Source: Streptosporangium sp. NBC_01756 (GTDB lineage Bacteria > Actinomycetota > Actinomycetes > Streptosporangiales > Streptosporangiaceae). From it: a stretch of 64,000 bases of DNA. The notes beneath the pieces are model-generated. The model made no database searches, was not told the DNA's origin, and saw only the letters and a list, made by a program, of their open reading frames with translations. The DNA lies in NCBI RefSeq assembly GCF_035917975.1, contig NZ_CP109130.1, positions 4,712,001 to 4,776,000 of the forward strand, given 5' to 3'. A program made the translations under genes and the position numbers. Positions within the stretch are counted from its first letter, which is position 1; every line of letters begins with the position of its first letter. Of this stretch, positions 8,177-20,691 are shown one piece after another.

Positions 8177-8892
8177 CCGGGCTCCACGCGGTCCACTCCC
8201 CGGTCGAGCCCGGGACCGCCGGTCTCCGGCTCCACGCGGTCCACTCCCCGGTCGAACCCGGGACCGCCGGTCTCCGGCTCGACGCCGGGACCGGTCTCCC
8301 GGCCGAAAGCCGGGTGATCCGCTTCCCGGCCGAGGCTGGACCGGGCGAATCCCGAGGGAATCCGCCGGAGCGGGCCGATGGGGGGTGCCGCCTCCTGCTC
8401 GATCATGATCTTCCCAGGGCCGGTGTCCCGCTCCGGATGCGCCAGCCGGGCCCGCCCGCGTCCGGCCTCGGCCGGGGCGTAACGGCTCCCGATCCTCCGG
8501 CCCGGTCCGGCCGCCTCGGGGTCGGGTGGCAGGGGTTCGATCCGCAGCCCCTCGGTCGGCGGGGACGTGGCCGGGGGAGCCTCAGGTGGCAGTGGCTGGA
8601 CCGGAACGGGGATGAGCGCGGCGGGTGTGCGCGCCTTCTTCCGCTTGGAATGGGAGCGCGAAGGGACCTGACAGGGCAACGCCGGTACGGCGATCGCCCG
8701 GATCTGCGGCTCCCTGGAGACCTGCGCGAGGAGCTGCTCATCGCGGAGCCGGCTCTCCAAGGAAACAAGATCGCGATAGGCCCGCTGGACGGCGTCCATC
8801 CTGGCGGACAGATATCCGGCCGACCCCGGAACGAGCACGGAGAGACCCACAAGGAACGTCAGTGTGAAGGCGGTCTGCTTGGACATGCCCAT
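8152..8892 (-). CDS. Secreted or membrane-anchored hypothetical protein with 16-residue repeats
   Basis: 246 residues. A hydrophobic segment at about residues 6-27 (AFTLTFLVGLSVLVPGSAGYL) is a signal peptide or anchor. It is followed by a short helical stretch (YRDLVSLESRLRDEQLLAQV), a basic SHSKRKKA patch, a Pro-rich region and a C-terminus made of tandem VEPETGGPG(F/L)DRGVDR units. The ATG at 8892 is supported by GGAGGAG upstream. The C-terminus is low-complexity and converges into the TetR gene. No family is recognised; the coding frame is supported by the signal sequence and ribosome site. Confidence 0.6.
   Translation of the reverse strand: MGMSKQTAFTLTFLVGLSVLVPGSAGYLSARMDAVQRAYRDLVSLESRLRDEQLLAQVSREPQIRAIAVPALPCQVPSRSHSKRKKARTPAALIPVPVQPLPPEAPPATSPPTEGLRIEPLPPDPEAAGPGRRIGSRYAPAEAGRGRARLAHPERDTGPGKIMIEQEAAPPIGPLRRIPSGFARSSLGREADHPAFGRETGPGVEPETGGPGFDRGVDRVEPETGGPGLDRGVDRVEPGQAEDPVN
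8180..8299. repeat. 48-bp tandem repeat (two full units and a shortened third)
   Basis: The 48-bp unit beginning GGCTCCACGCGGTCCACTCC occupies 8180-8227 and 8228-8275 with one base difference, and a shortened version runs to about 8299. The period is a multiple of three, so it adds 16 residues per unit to the protein on the minus strand. Confidence 0.85.
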
Positions 8893-9017
8893 CGCAGCTC
8901 CTCCGAACAGTAGCGTCCCAATAGCAGGAGTCGCCTGTCATATGCCCGTTTTCCTGCAGAAACACGCGTAGCGTAGCCAATCGTTTACGTGCGGTTGCAC
9001 AAGGAATACCTGCCGTT

Positions 9018-9596
9018 GTGCAGGCGGATTCGAGCGCCGCTCGGTACTCTCGCGATGTGGCGCATGTGACACATGAGCAAGTTGAGCGGTTGCTCGAGCA
9101 GACCCTTCTGGCTGACGATCATGAAGACCTCGCCCGGCGGCTGGAAGCGCTGGTAGAGGCATACGTGTCCGGTGATATCTCACGGGCGGCGATCCTCGTG
9201 CTCGCCGCGGAGGAGTGGCGGCAGTCCGGACAGCCCGGCCGCGCTCTTGACTGCTTCCAACGCGCGGTGGACGACGGCGGCGAGGTGAGCATCGACCCGC
9301 GGGCCGGCATCGCCGACACCCTCTTCGAGCTCGAACAGCCCGACGACGGGCGAGCGGTCATCGAGGCGATCCGGGCCGACGGCGGTGTCGCTCCCGCCAC
9401 CGCACTCACGCTGGCCGAGACCCTGGTCGCCTACGGAGACCTGCGGGAGGCCCACTACTGGGCGACCGAGGGAGCTCAGGGGGCGGTGGAGGGCAGCGGG
9501 GAGCATACCGCGCTACTCCGCACCCGCTACCGGATCCGGGTGGACCTGGGTCTCCCTGAAGACGAGCTCGACGCCCAGCTCGACGCGTCCCACTGA
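9018..9596 (+). CDS. Tetratricopeptide-type hypothetical protein
   Basis: 192-residue soluble protein made of paired helices resembling TPR units: ARRLEALVEAYVSGDISRAA, ALDCFQRAVDDGGE, ADTLFELEQPDDGRAVIEAI and LAETLVAYGDLREAHYWATE. TPR folds mediate protein contacts; no catalytic motif is visible. The start is uncertain. GTG at 9018 has AAGGAA 14 bases upstream, while GTG at 9057 would give a shorter leaderless-type product beginning at AHVTHEQVERLL. A conserved actinobacterial family with this helical layout exists, but its role is unknown to me. Confidence 0.72.
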   Translation: MQADSSAARYSRDVAHVTHEQVERLLEQTLLADDHEDLARRLEALVEAYVSGDISRAAILVLAAEEWRQSGQPGRALDCFQRAVDDGGEVSIDPRAGIADTLFELEQPDDGRAVIEAIRADGGVAPATALTLAETLVAYGDLREAHYWATEGAQGAVEGSGEHTALLRTRYRIRVDLGLPEDELDAQLDASH

Positions 9597-9782
9597 TCGC
9601 GACCTTCCGGAAGCCGGACCCGACGCCCGATGGGAAACACCCACCGGCCCCGACGCCCGGTGAGCGTGTCCCACCGGTCCCGGGCTTCCGGAAGACGGGT
9701 CGCCGCCCGATCCGGCGTGACCCGGGGTCGAAGGGCCGCGCTGATCACGAAGGGCCGCGCTGATCAGGGAGGCCCGCGCTGA
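9597..9782. other. Repeat-rich convergent intergenic region
   Basis: It contains two copies of the palindrome CTTCCGGAAG (9603-9612 and 9685-9694) and related CCACCGG(C/T)CCCG blocks, then passes into the 19-bp tandem array at 9735. It separates the TPR gene from the leftward secreted-protein gene and may hold their terminators. Confidence 0.45.
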
Positions 9783-9829
9783 TCACGAAGAGTCGCGCCG
9801 ATCACGAAGGGCCGCGCTGATGCGGTCAG
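9735..9829. repeat. 19-bp tandem repeat array, about five units
   Basis: Units start at 9735, 9754, 9773, 9792 and 9811. The consensus is (G/C)CCGCGCTGATCACGAAGG, with few differences and a shortened last unit. Each of the first three contains the palindrome TGATCA. The 19-bp period does not preserve reading frame, so this is a DNA- or RNA-level repeat. It overlaps the 3' end of the leftward gene that stops at 9783. Confidence 0.85.
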
Positions 9830-10247
9830 AGTGCCCGTGGCGGCCGGAACGACCGGAGTGGTCGGGATGGACGGAACGGACGGGCGCCGTCGTGGGCGAG
9901 GTGGGCACCCCGGTGCCCGCTGCGACGCCTGTCGTGTCGGCGAAGCCGACCACCCCCGAAGCCTGAGCGAGTCCCGGCAGCCCGGCGATCCGTGCCAGCC
10001 GGTCCGCGGTGACCACAGCCGCACCGCCGGTCACCCCACCGGCCGAGCGGTCGGCCGGGCCATGGGCCACCCGGCCGGAGCGGGTTCTGTCACAGACGGC
10101 CGTCGCGGACCCGGGCGCCCCCGCCGGGTCACGCACCTGGCAGGGCACGGTGGAGGCGGACGCCGAAGCGGTCACCACCCAACTCACGCCGGCGGTGAGC
10201 GCCGCCACCGCGAGAAGTCCCCGGATGTTCCGTGATGTGTTCGACAT
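9783..10247 (-). CDS. Secreted hypothetical protein
   Basis: 154 residues with a clear Sec signal peptide (MSNTSRNIRGLLAVAALTAG, then VSWVVTASASAS) and likely cleavage near residue 32. The mature part has two Cys residues (CQVRDPAG, AVCDRT) and is otherwise Ala/Gly/Thr-rich. The ATG at 10247 follows GGGGGG five bases upstream. The last ~10 residues run into the 19-bp repeat array, so the original C-terminus may have been replaced. It lies downstream of clpB, beyond a strong hairpin. No family is recognised. Confidence 0.6.
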   Translation of the reverse strand: MSNTSRNIRGLLAVAALTAGVSWVVTASASASTVPCQVRDPAGAPGSATAVCDRTRSGRVAHGPADRSAGGVTGGAAVVTADRLARIAGLPGLAQASGVVGFADTTGVAAGTGVPTSPTTAPVRSVHPDHSGRSGRHGHSDRISAALRDRRDSS

Positions 10248-10305
10248 TCACGCCCCCCTGTTGTTTTCGGTAGCTTGTCGACTGCCGAACGTAACAGCGG
10301 GGGCT

Positions 10306-10354
10306 TGCCCGGGTAAGGGCTTGACCCAATGCCGGTCAAGCCCTTACCCGGGCA
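10306..10354. terminator. Perfect 21-bp stem-loop after clpB
   Basis: The arms 10306-10326 and 10334-10354 are perfect reverse complements (TGCCCGGGTAAGGGCTTGAC plus one base) around the 7-base loop CAATGCC. It begins seven bases beyond the clpB stop in the direction of transcription. It has no U tract but is very stable, as in many actinomycete terminators. Confidence 0.85.
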
Positions 10355-10360
10355 GGTCGG

Positions 10361-12943
10361 TCAGGCCTTCACCGGCCCGATCTCCAGGGTGTCGTTCGCC
10401 TTGTCGAGGTCTACCAGGACCTCGTCGCCGTCCCGGACCTCGCCGGAGAGCACCTCCTTGGCCAGCTTGTCACCGATGGCCGACTGGACCAGTCGCCGGA
10501 GCGGCCGCGCGCCGTACATCGGGTCGTAGCCCGTCAGCGCCAGCCAGTCACGTGCCGCCGGGGTCACGGTCAGGGTGAGCCGCCGGTCGGCCAGCCTCCT
10601 GGCCAGGTGCGTCACCTGCAGGTCCACGATCCTGGACAGCTCCTCCACACCGAGCGCGTCGAACAGGATCACGTCGTCGAGCCGGTTGAGGAACTCCGGC
10701 TTGAAGGAGGCTCTGACCGCGTCCATCACGGCCTTCTGCTGAGCGTCCCGCTCCAGGTTCGGGTTCACCAGGAACTGCGAGCCGATGTTGGAGGTGAGGA
10801 TCAGGATCACATTGCGGAAGTCGACGGTCCGACCCTGCCCGTCGGTGAGCCGTCCGTCGTCCAGCACCTGGAGCAGGATGTCGAAGACCTCCGGATGGGC
10901 CTTCTCGACCTCGTCCAGCAGCACCACGGTGTACGGCCTGCGCCGCACCGCCTCGGTGAGCTGACCGCCCTCCTCGTAGCCGATATAGCCGGGAGGGGCC
11001 CCCACCAGACGCGCCACGCTGTGCTTCTCGCCGTACTCGCTCATGTCGATGCGGACCATCGCCCGCTCGTCGTCGAACAGGAAATCGGCCAGCGACTTGG
11101 CCAGCTCGGTCTTGCCGACACCGGTGGGGCCGAGGAACAGGAAGCTGCCGGTCGGCCGGTCGGGGTCGGAGATGCCGGCCCGTGCCCGCCGTACGGCGTC
11201 GGAGACCGCCTGGACGGCCTGCCGCTGGCCGATCAGACGGGTGCCGAGCTCCTCCTCCATCCGCAGCAGCTTGGTGGTCTCGCCCTCAAGCAGACGCCCT
11301 GCGGGGATGCCGGTCCACGAGGAGATGACCTGGGCGATGTCATCCGGGCCGACCTCCTCCTTGACCATCGGGTCCTCGGGCTGGGCGGCGGTGCTGGCCT
11401 CGGCGAGCTGGGCCTCCAGCTTGGGCACCTCGGCGTACATCAGCCGTGAGGCCGCCTCGAAGTCGCCGTCACGCTGAGCCCGTTCGGCGGCGCCACGCAG
11501 TTCGTCGAGCTTCTTCTTGAGGTCGCCGACCCGGTTGAGCCCCGCCTTCTCCCGCTCCCAGCGCCCGACCAGGCCGTTGAGGTCCTCCTGGCGGTCGGCG
11601 AGCTCCTTGCGGAGCCGCTCCAACCGCTGGAGGCTGCCCTGGTCGGTCTCCTTGGAGAGCGCCAGCTCCTCCATCTTCATCCGGTCCACGTTCCGCTGGA
11701 GCTGGTCGATCTCCACCGGGCGAGAGTCGATCTCCATGCGGAGCCGGGAGGCGGCCTCGTCGACAAGGTCGATCGCCTTGTCCGGCAGGAACCGGGAGGT
11801 GATGTAGCGGTCGGAGAGGGTGGCGGCGGCCACGAGCGCGCTGTCGGCGATCTGGACCTGGTGGTGCGCCTCATAGCGGCCCTTGAGGCCCCGCAGGATC
11901 GCGATGGTGTCCTCGACCGTGGGCTCGCCCACATAGACCTGCTGGAAGCGCCGCTCCAGCGCGGGATCCTTCTCGATGCGCTCGCGGTATTCGTCCAGTG
12001 TGGTCGCGCCGATCATCCGCAGTTCGCCGCGGGCGAGCATGGGCTTGAGCATGTTGCCCGCGTCCATCGCGCCCTCGGCGGCTCCGGCGCCGACCATGGT
12101 GTGCAGCTCGTCGATGAAGGTGACGACCTGGCCGTCACTCTCCTTGATCTCGCCGAGCACGGCCTTGAGCCGCTCCTCGAACTCGCCCCGGTATTTCGCG
12201 CCGGCGACCATCGCGCTCAGGTCGAGTGCCACCAGGCGCTTGTCGCGCAGGCTGGAGGGCACGTCGCCGGCGACGATCCGCTGGGCCAGCCCCTCCACCA
12301 CGGCGGTCTTGCCGACGCCGGGCTCGCCGATGAGCACCGGGTTGTTCTTGGTCCGGCGGCTGAGCACCTGGATGACCCTGCGGATCTCCGCGTCACGGCC
12401 GATCACCGGGTCGAGTTTGCCCGCCCTGGCCCGCTCGGTCAGGTCGACGCCGTACTTCTCCAGCGCCTGGTAGGTGTCCTCGGGGGTCTCGCTGGTCACC
12501 CGGGCGTGCCCGCGCACCTTCTCGAAGGCGTCGAGCAGGGCGCTGGGGGTGGCTCCGCGTGACCTGAGCAGCTCGGCGACCGGACCGCCGTCGGCGGCGA
12601 GGCCGACGAGCAGATGCTCGGTCGAGACGTATTCGTCCTCAAGCTGGCGGGCCCGCTGCGCCGCGGTGTTCAGCACGGTGAGCAACTGCCGGGAGCTCGA
12701 CGGGGCGCCGACCGTCGCGCCCTGCGCCTTGGGCAGGGCCGCGAGCTGCTGCTCGGCCTCGGTGCGCACCTGCTTCCAGTCCGCGCCGACGGCCTCCAGA
12801 AGAGGTATGGCGGTGCCACCGCTCTGGCCGAGCAGCGAAGTGAACAGGTGCGCCGGTGCGACCTCGGGGTTGCCCTCGGCCGCGGCGCGCCTGATGGCGG
12901 AGGAGACCGCCTCCTGGCTCTTCTGGGTGAGCTTGTAGTCCAT
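10361..12943 (-). CDS. clpB: ATP-dependent disaggregase ClpB
   Basis: 860-residue AAA+ chaperone that works with DnaK/DnaJ/GrpE to dissolve protein aggregates. It begins with the Clp N-domain ([20 protein letters not shown]). It carries two Walker A motifs, [13 protein letters not shown] near residue 205 and [13 protein letters not shown] near 605, with Walker [10 protein letters not shown] and [11 protein letters not shown]. Between them is the coiled-coil middle domain (about 405-525) that defines ClpB over ClpA/ClpC. It lies 167 bp downstream of hspR on the same strand. I see no HAIR operator in that gap, unlike the separately regulated clpB of Streptomyces, so read-through from the dnaK operon is plausible. 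Confidence 0.98.
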   Translation of the reverse strand: MDYKLTQKSQEAVSSAIRRAAAEGNPEVAPAHLFTSLLGQSGGTAIPLLEAVGADWKQVRTEAEQQLAALPKAQGATVGAPSSSRQLLTVLNTAAQRARQLEDEYVSTEHLLVGLAADGGPVAELLRSRGATPSALLDAFEKVRGHARVTSETPEDTYQALEKYGVDLTERARAGKLDPVIGRDAEIRRVIQVLSRRTKNNPVLIGEPGVGKTAVVEGLAQRIVAGDVPSSLRDKRLVALDLSAMVAGAKYRGEFEERLKAVLGEIKESDGQVVTFIDELHTMVGAGAAEGAMDAGNMLKPMLARGELRMIGATTLDEYRERIEKDPALERRFQQVYVGEPTVEDTIAILRGLKGRYEAHHQVQIADSALVAAATLSDRYITSRFLPDKAIDLVDEAASRLRMEIDSRPVEIDQLQRNVDRMKMEELALSKETDQGSLQRLERLRKELADRQEDLNGLVGRWEREKAGLNRVGDLKKKLDELRGAAERAQRDGDFEAASRLMYAEVPKLEAQLAEASTAAQPEDPMVKEEVGPDDIAQVISSWTGIPAGRLLEGETTKLLRMEEELGTRLIGQRQAVQAVSDAVRRARAGISDPDRPTGSFLFLGPTGVGKTELAKSLADFLFDDERAMVRIDMSEYGEKHSVARLVGAPPGYIGYEEGGQLTEAVRRRPYTVVLLDEVEKAHPEVFDILLQVLDDGRLTDGQGRTVDFRNVILILTSNIGSQFLVNPNLERDAQQKAVMDAVRASFKPEFLNRLDDVILFDALGVEELSRIVDLQVTHLARRLADRRLTLTVTPAARDWLALTGYDPMYGARPLRRLVQSAIGDKLAKEVLSGEVRDGDEVLVDLDKANDTLEIGPVKA

Positions 12944-13110
12944 GCTTGTCTGCCCTCACTGCGTTCAGCGGCTGGGGCGCCGGTGACCGGTGCCCTCACT
13001 GGTCGCGGGTCGGCCCGGCTCTCGTGCCCCGCGAGTGAAGATCACTGGCGTGCCCCCGCGTATCGACTGCGACGTTCCGCGTCGCGGATCGCCCCCCGGC
13101 CTCCGTGAAG

Positions 13111-13458
13111 TCAGGCGGGTGGCAGTTGGTACTGGATCAGTGCACGAATCATGGTCATCTCCGAGCGCAGGCGGTGGTTCTCGTCGCGCAGCCGGAGAGC
13201 CTCGGTCTCCAGCACCAGGATGCGCTTGATGCCCGCGAGGTTGATGCCCTCCTCCTGGGAGAGCCGCTGAACCTCGCGGAGCATCACGATGTCGCGGGTG
13301 GAGTACAGCCGCCCGCGACCCGACGTGCGCCCCGGGCTGACCAGCCCGAGGCGGTCGTACTGCCGCAGGGTCTGCGGGTGCAGGCCCGACAGCTGGGCGG
13401 CTACCGAGATCACGTAGACGGGAGTGTCGTCCGACAGATCGAAGTAGTTGGCTTCCAT
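13111..13458 (-). CDS. hspR: Heat-shock repressor HspR (MerR family)
   Basis: 115-residue MerR-family repressor. The winged helix covers residues ~12-80 (PVYVISVAAQLSGLHPQTLR, then YDRLGLVSPGRTSGRGRLYS), followed by a coiled dimerisation helix (ALRLRDENHRLRSEM). HspR binds HAIR operators and uses DnaK as co-repressor, so heat or misfolded protein that titrates DnaK relieves repression. The gene begins two bases after the dnaJ stop and is the last gene of the dnaK operon. It presumably acts on the two HAIR sites at 17207 and 17258. Confidence 0.96.
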   Translation of the reverse strand: MEANYFDLSDDTPVYVISVAAQLSGLHPQTLRQYDRLGLVSPGRTSGRGRLYSTRDIVMLREVQRLSQEEGINLAGIKRILVLETEALRLRDENHRLRSEMTMIRALIQYQLPPA

Positions 13459-13460
13459 GG

Positions 13461-14666
13461 CTACTCGCTTCTGGCCTGTTGGATGAGGTCGGCCCGCGGG
13501 TCACCGCCTGCCATGGCGTCGCGGAACTCCTCCAGCGCGTTTCTTGCCTTGTCCTCGAGCTGCTGGGGCACCAGGACCTCGACCGTGGCGAGCAGGTCGC
13601 CCTTGGTGCCGTCCTTGCGGGCCACGCCCCTGCCCCGCACCCGGAAGGTGCGGCCGTTCGGAGTGCCTTCGGGAATGCGCAGCGTGACCGGCAGCCCCTT
13701 GAGGATCGGCACCTTGATCTCGGCGCCGAGCGCGGCCTCGGTGAAGGTGACCGGCACGGTGATCGTCAGGTTCTCGCCGGTCCGGCCGAAGACCGGGTGC
13801 GGTTTCACGTGAATCTGGACGTACAGGTCACCGGCCGGGCCGCCGTTCTCACCGGGCGCCCCCTTGGCCTTGAGCTTGATGCGCTGGCCGTCGCCGACCC
13901 CGGCCGGGATGCGCGCCTGGATCGTGCGGGTGCTCTTGCCCCGCCCGCTCCCCTCGCACACCGGGCACGGGTCGTCCACCAGCAGGCCGCGGCCCTTGCA
14001 GTCACGGCACGGTTCGGAGAAGGCGAAGTTGCCCAGGTTGCGGCTGGCCGCGCCGGTGCCCTCACAGGTCGGGCAGACCCGCGGGGTGGTCCCGGCCTTG
14101 GCGCCGGTGCCGCCGCACGCCGTACACGCCGACGAGCTGGTGAGGCGGAGTGAGACGGTGGCGCCGTCCACGGCCTCACCGAACGAGAGCGTGACCTCCG
14201 ACTCGATGTCCTGGCCACGCCGCGCCCTGGTGGTCGTCCCGCCGGCGCGGGGCGTGCCGGCGCCCCGGTTGAACAGGCCGCCGAAGATGTCGCCGATGCG
14301 TTCCCCGGCGCCCCCCTGGTGCTGTTGCTGCTGGGTGCCGCCGAACAGGTCTCCCAGGTCGAAGGGGAACCCGCCCCCGCGGGGGGCGCCCCCGCCCCCC
14401 GCGTAACCGCCGATCCCCGATCCGAACAGCGTCCGCGCCTCGTCGTACTCCTTGCGGCGCTTGGTGTCGGACAGGACGTCGTAGGCCTCGGAGACGTCCT
14501 TGAACTTGGCCGTGTTGGCCGAGGTCGCCGAGTCTCCGGGGTTGGCGTCCGGGTGGTACTGCCTGGCCAGTTTCCGGTATGCCTTCTTGATCTCTTCGGC
14601 GGTGGCGGTCTTGGGCACACCAAGGACGGCGTAGTAGTCCTTCTCCAGGTAGTCCTTGGTGCTCAT
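13461..14666 (-). CDS. dnaJ: Co-chaperone DnaJ
   Basis: 401-residue type I DnaJ. The J-domain has the [16 protein letters not shown] stretch with the HPD triad near residue 38. It is followed by a Gly/Phe-rich linker (~80-140) containing a QQQQHQ run. The zinc-binding domain has four motifs, [24 protein letters not shown] and CPVCEGSG. The C-terminal substrate-binding domains follow. It stimulates the DnaK ATPase. It lies between grpE (28 bp) and hspR (2 bp) in one operon. Confidence 0.97.
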   Translation of the reverse strand: MSTKDYLEKDYYAVLGVPKTATAEEIKKAYRKLARQYHPDANPGDSATSANTAKFKDVSEAYDVLSDTKRRKEYDEARTLFGSGIGGYAGGGGAPRGGGFPFDLGDLFGGTQQQQHQGGAGERIGDIFGGLFNRGAGTPRAGGTTTRARRGQDIESEVTLSFGEAVDGATVSLRLTSSSACTACGGTGAKAGTTPRVCPTCEGTGAASRNLGNFAFSEPCRDCKGRGLLVDDPCPVCEGSGRGKSTRTIQARIPAGVGDGQRIKLKAKGAPGENGGPAGDLYVQIHVKPHPVFGRTGENLTITVPVTFTEAALGAEIKVPILKGLPVTLRIPEGTPNGRTFRVRGRGVARKDGTKGDLLATVEVLVPQQLEDKARNALEEFRDAMAGGDPRADLIQQARSE

Positions 14667-14694
14667 CTGTCTTCCTTCTCAGATATGGGGGGTA

Positions 14695-15276
14695 TCAGTT
14701 GTCGTCCGACGCGGGCTCTTCGGGCTCGGCGACCGCGACCCGCGCGGGACGGAGCACGCGCTCGCCGAGCCGGTAGCCGGACTGCAGGATCTCCACGCAG
14801 GTCGGTTCGGTGACGTCGGGGGAGTAGCTGTGCAGGAGCGCCTCGTGCACGGTCGGGTCGAAAGGCTCGCCCTTGGTGCCGAAGGTGCTCAGTCCCAGCT
14901 TCCCGGTGGCCGCCTCCAGCGACTCGCTCACCTTGGCGAAGCCGCCGGTGAGCTCGCCGTGGTCGCGGGCCCGGCCGATGTCGTCGAGGACGGGCAGCAG
15001 CTCGGCCAGCACGCCGGCCACCGCCTGCTCCTTGACCGCGACCCGGTCCCGCTCGACCCGCTTGCGGTAGTTGGAGTATTCGGCCTGGAGACGCTGCAGG
15101 TCCGCGGTGCGCTCGGCGAGCTGGGTGGCCAGCTCGACCGAGGCGAGGTCGGCCGCCGGAGCAGGCTGTTCGGCCTGCTCCGGTGCCGGTTCACGCACCT
15201 CGCCCGTCTCCGGGTCGATTTTGCGGTTGTCGCGGATCACCGGCTCCTCCCCGGAACCGTTCTCGCGCGTGTTCAC
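14695..15276 (-). CDS. grpE: Nucleotide exchange factor GrpE
   Basis: 193-residue GrpE: a charged, disordered N-terminus, a long helix (QLAERTADLQRLQAEYSNYR, KRVERDRV) and the beta domain with GVLAELLPVLDDIGRARDHG and a PFDPTVHEALL-type signature. It releases ADP from DnaK. The GTG at 15276 is chosen because GAGGGGAG lies about eight bases upstream; the longer frame runs back into dnaK. The ribosome-site region resembles the intergenic repeat found in the nuo operon. The gap to dnaK is 28 bp. Confidence 0.95.
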   Translation of the reverse strand: MNTRENGSGEEPVIRDNRKIDPETGEVREPAPEQAEQPAPAADLASVELATQLAERTADLQRLQAEYSNYRKRVERDRVAVKEQAVAGVLAELLPVLDDIGRARDHGELTGGFAKVSESLEAATGKLGLSTFGTKGEPFDPTVHEALLHSYSPDVTEPTCVEILQSGYRLGERVLRPARVAVAEPEEPASDDN

Positions 15277-15304
15277 GCTCGCGCTCCCCTCGGCTTCGCG
15301 GTCG

Positions 15305-18464
<3,160 letters not shown>

Positions 18465-19259
18465 ATGATCGCGATTCTGGGAACCGGCAAGATGGGCGAG
18501 GCCCTGCTGTCGGGGCTGCTCCGGGCCGGGTTCAGGCCGAGCGACGTGCTGGTGACCGCCCGGCGGGCCGAGCGGGCCGAGGCCCTCAGAGAGCAGTACG
18601 GCGTGCGGGCGGTGTCCAACGCCGAGGCGGCCAAGAGCGCCGAGACGATCATCCTGGCGGTCAAGCCGCAGGACATGGGGTCCCTGCTGGGCGAGATCGC
18701 GGCGCATCTCCCGGCCGACCGCCTGGTGATCTCGGCGGCGGCGGGGATCACGACCTCTTTCGTGGAGTCGCGCCTCGGCGCGGACGTCCCGGTGGTCCGG
18801 GTCATGTCCAACACGCCGGTGCTGGTGGACGAGGCGATGAGCGTGATCTCGGCGGGCGCGCACGCCTCGGAGGAGCACCTCAAACGCGCCGAGGGCCTGC
18901 TCCGGCCGGTCGGCAAGGTGCTGCGCATCCCCGAGTCGCAGCAGGACGCCGCCACCGCCCTGTCCGGCAGCGGTCCCGCCTACTTCTTCTACCTGGTCGA
19001 GGCCATGGTCGACGCCGGCATCCTGCTGGGCATGCCCCGCGCCGCCGCCCTCGACATGGTCACCCAGTCGATCGTCGGCGCGGCCATCATGCTCCGGGAC
19101 TCCGGAGAGCATCCGGTGATCCTGCGCGAGGCCGTCACCTCTCCGGGCGGCACCACCATCGCGGCCATCGCCGAGTTGGAGCGGCACAGCGTCCGCGCCG
19201 CCTTCCTGGCGGCGATCGAGGCCGCCAGAGACCGCAGCCGTCAGCTCGCCGGCGGCTGA
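18465..19259 (+). CDS. proC: Pyrroline-5-carboxylate reductase
   Basis: 264-residue enzyme for the last step of proline synthesis, reducing pyrroline-5-carboxylate with NAD(P)H. The N-terminal Rossmann motif is ILGTGKMGEALLSGLL. The family signatures AVKPQDM, RVMSNTPVLV and ALSGSGPAYFFYLVEAM follow, with a C-terminal EAVTSPGGTTIAAI. The length is typical. proC next to the BldC-like and bS22 genes reproduces a conserved actinobacterial neighbourhood (compare M. tuberculosis Rv0500-Rv0501). Confidence 0.97.
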   Translation: MIAILGTGKMGEALLSGLLRAGFRPSDVLVTARRAERAEALREQYGVRAVSNAEAAKSAETIILAVKPQDMGSLLGEIAAHLPADRLVISAAAGITTSFVESRLGADVPVVRVMSNTPVLVDEAMSVISAGAHASEEHLKRAEGLLRPVGKVLRIPESQQDAATALSGSGPAYFFYLVEAMVDAGILLGMPRAAALDMVTQSIVGAAIMLRDSGEHPVILREAVTSPGGTTIAAIAELERHSVRAAFLAAIEAARDRSRQLAGG

Positions 19260-19454
19260 CCGCGTCCCCGCCGCCGCGGCCGCTTCGCTGATCAAGGATT
19301 GATGCGAAGAAATTCGGATATTTCGCTCAGATGAAAACTGCCTTCTCCTCTGTGACGGCCGTGTAAACCCTCTTCCATATACGTGCGGTAACGTCGGCCG
19401 AGGTGGGGAGATCATCGGCGAGCGCGCCGCGCCGCGATCAGACAGGGAGGGCCT

Positions 19455-20618
19455 ATGAGCCGGTCCGTGCGGGTCGTCTGGGACGACGCGCTCACCTCGT
19501 ACGACTTCGGGCCCGGACATCCGCTCGCGCCCGTGCGGGTCGCGCTGACCATGGCGCTGGCACGGGAGCTCGGCGTGCTGGACGCGGTGGAGGTGGTCGG
19601 CTGCGCCCCCGCCTCCGACGACGAACTGGCGCTGGTCCACAACCGTGACTACATCGAGGCCGTCAAGCGGGTCTCCGCGAGCGGGCGGCCCGATCTGGCC
19701 CACGGACTCGGCACCGAGGACAATCCCGCCTTCGTCGGGGTGCACGAGGCGTCCGCCCTCATCACCGGAGCGAGCATCGCCGCGGCCCGCGCGGTCTGGA
19801 CCGGCGAGGCCGAGCACGCGGTGAACGTCGCGGGGGGCCTGCACCATGCGATGGCCGCCGCGGCGAGCGGGTTCTGCGTCTACAACGACCCTGCGGCCGC
19901 GATCGGCTGGCTGCTGTCCCAGGGAGCCTCCAGAGTCGCCTACGTGGACGTGGACGTCCATCACGGCGACGGCGTGCAGGCGCTGTTCTACGACGACCCC
20001 AGGGTCCTCACCATCAGCCTGCACGAGAGCCCCCGCACCCTCTTCCCGGGCACGGGTTTCCCCGGGGAGCTGGGAGCGGAGGGCACCGCGGTCAATGTGG
20101 CGCTGCCCGCCGGATGCGGCGACAGCGGCTGGCTGAGGGCCTTCCACGCGGTGGTGCCGCCGCTGCTGCGGGAGTTCGCCCCCGAGATCCTGGTCACCCA
20201 GCACGGCTGTGACAGTCACGCGCTCGACCCGCTGGCCCACCTGATGCTCAGCCTGGACGGCCAGCGCGCCGCCTACGCCGCGCTGCACGGACTGGCCCAT
20301 GAGACCGCGGGCGGCCGGTGGGTGGTCACCGGTGGTGGGGGATACGAGCTGGTGCAGGTGGTGCCCCGGGCGTGGACCCATCTGATCGCCGAGGTCTCCG
20401 GGCACCCGCTCGATCCGGCCACCGCCACCCCGCCGGAATGGCGACGGTTGGTCAGGGAGCGGACCGGGCAGACGCCGCCGTTGACCTTGACCGATGGGAG
20501 AGATCCGGAATTTAGTGATTTCTCCGCCGGTTATGATCCAGCAGACCCGATCGACCGGGCCATCATGGCAACCCGGAAGGCCGCGTTCCCCCTTCACGGG
20601 CTGGACCCCCTCCCGTGA
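19455..20618 (+). CDS. acuC: AcuC-type histone deacetylase family protein
   Basis: 387-residue zinc deacetylase. Signatures: LTSYDFGPGHPLAPVR, GLHHAMA with the catalytic His pair, VDVDVHHGDGVQALFY with zinc ligands, and TQHGCDSHALDPLAHL. AcuC deacetylates acetyl-CoA synthetase in Bacillus; here the target is inferred to be AMP-forming acyl-CoA ligases or similar. The ATG at 19455 follows GGGAGGG. It is located between proC and a phosphatase gene, the same order as in Streptomyces. Confidence 0.93.
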   Translation: MSRSVRVVWDDALTSYDFGPGHPLAPVRVALTMALARELGVLDAVEVVGCAPASDDELALVHNRDYIEAVKRVSASGRPDLAHGLGTEDNPAFVGVHEASALITGASIAAARAVWTGEAEHAVNVAGGLHHAMAAAASGFCVYNDPAAAIGWLLSQGASRVAYVDVDVHHGDGVQALFYDDPRVLTISLHESPRTLFPGTGFPGELGAEGTAVNVALPAGCGDSGWLRAFHAVVPPLLREFAPEILVTQHGCDSHALDPLAHLMLSLDGQRAAYAALHGLAHETAGGRWVVTGGGGYELVQVVPRAWTHLIAEVSGHPLDPATATPPEWRRLVRERTGQTPPLTLTDGRDPEFSDFSAGYDPADPIDRAIMATRKAAFPLHGLDPLP

Positions 20619-20691
20619 CCCGAGAGACCGCGCCGACGAGCCGGACCGAGAGGCGGGGAACGGACGGACGAGTGACGAGGGAGATCACAGG

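Noticed and set aside
8528-8540. GGTTCGATCC tRNA T-arm-like sequence (also near 4259)
   Set aside because: Neither is flanked by an acceptor stem, D-arm or anticodon arm; both lie in protein-coding regions or their shadows. No tRNA was found in the window.
18465-20598. Long minus-strand frame opposite proC-acuC that continues into the PIN remnant
   Set aside because: The part opposite proC and acuC is shadow sequence; only the segment 18090-18464 has a recognisable domain.
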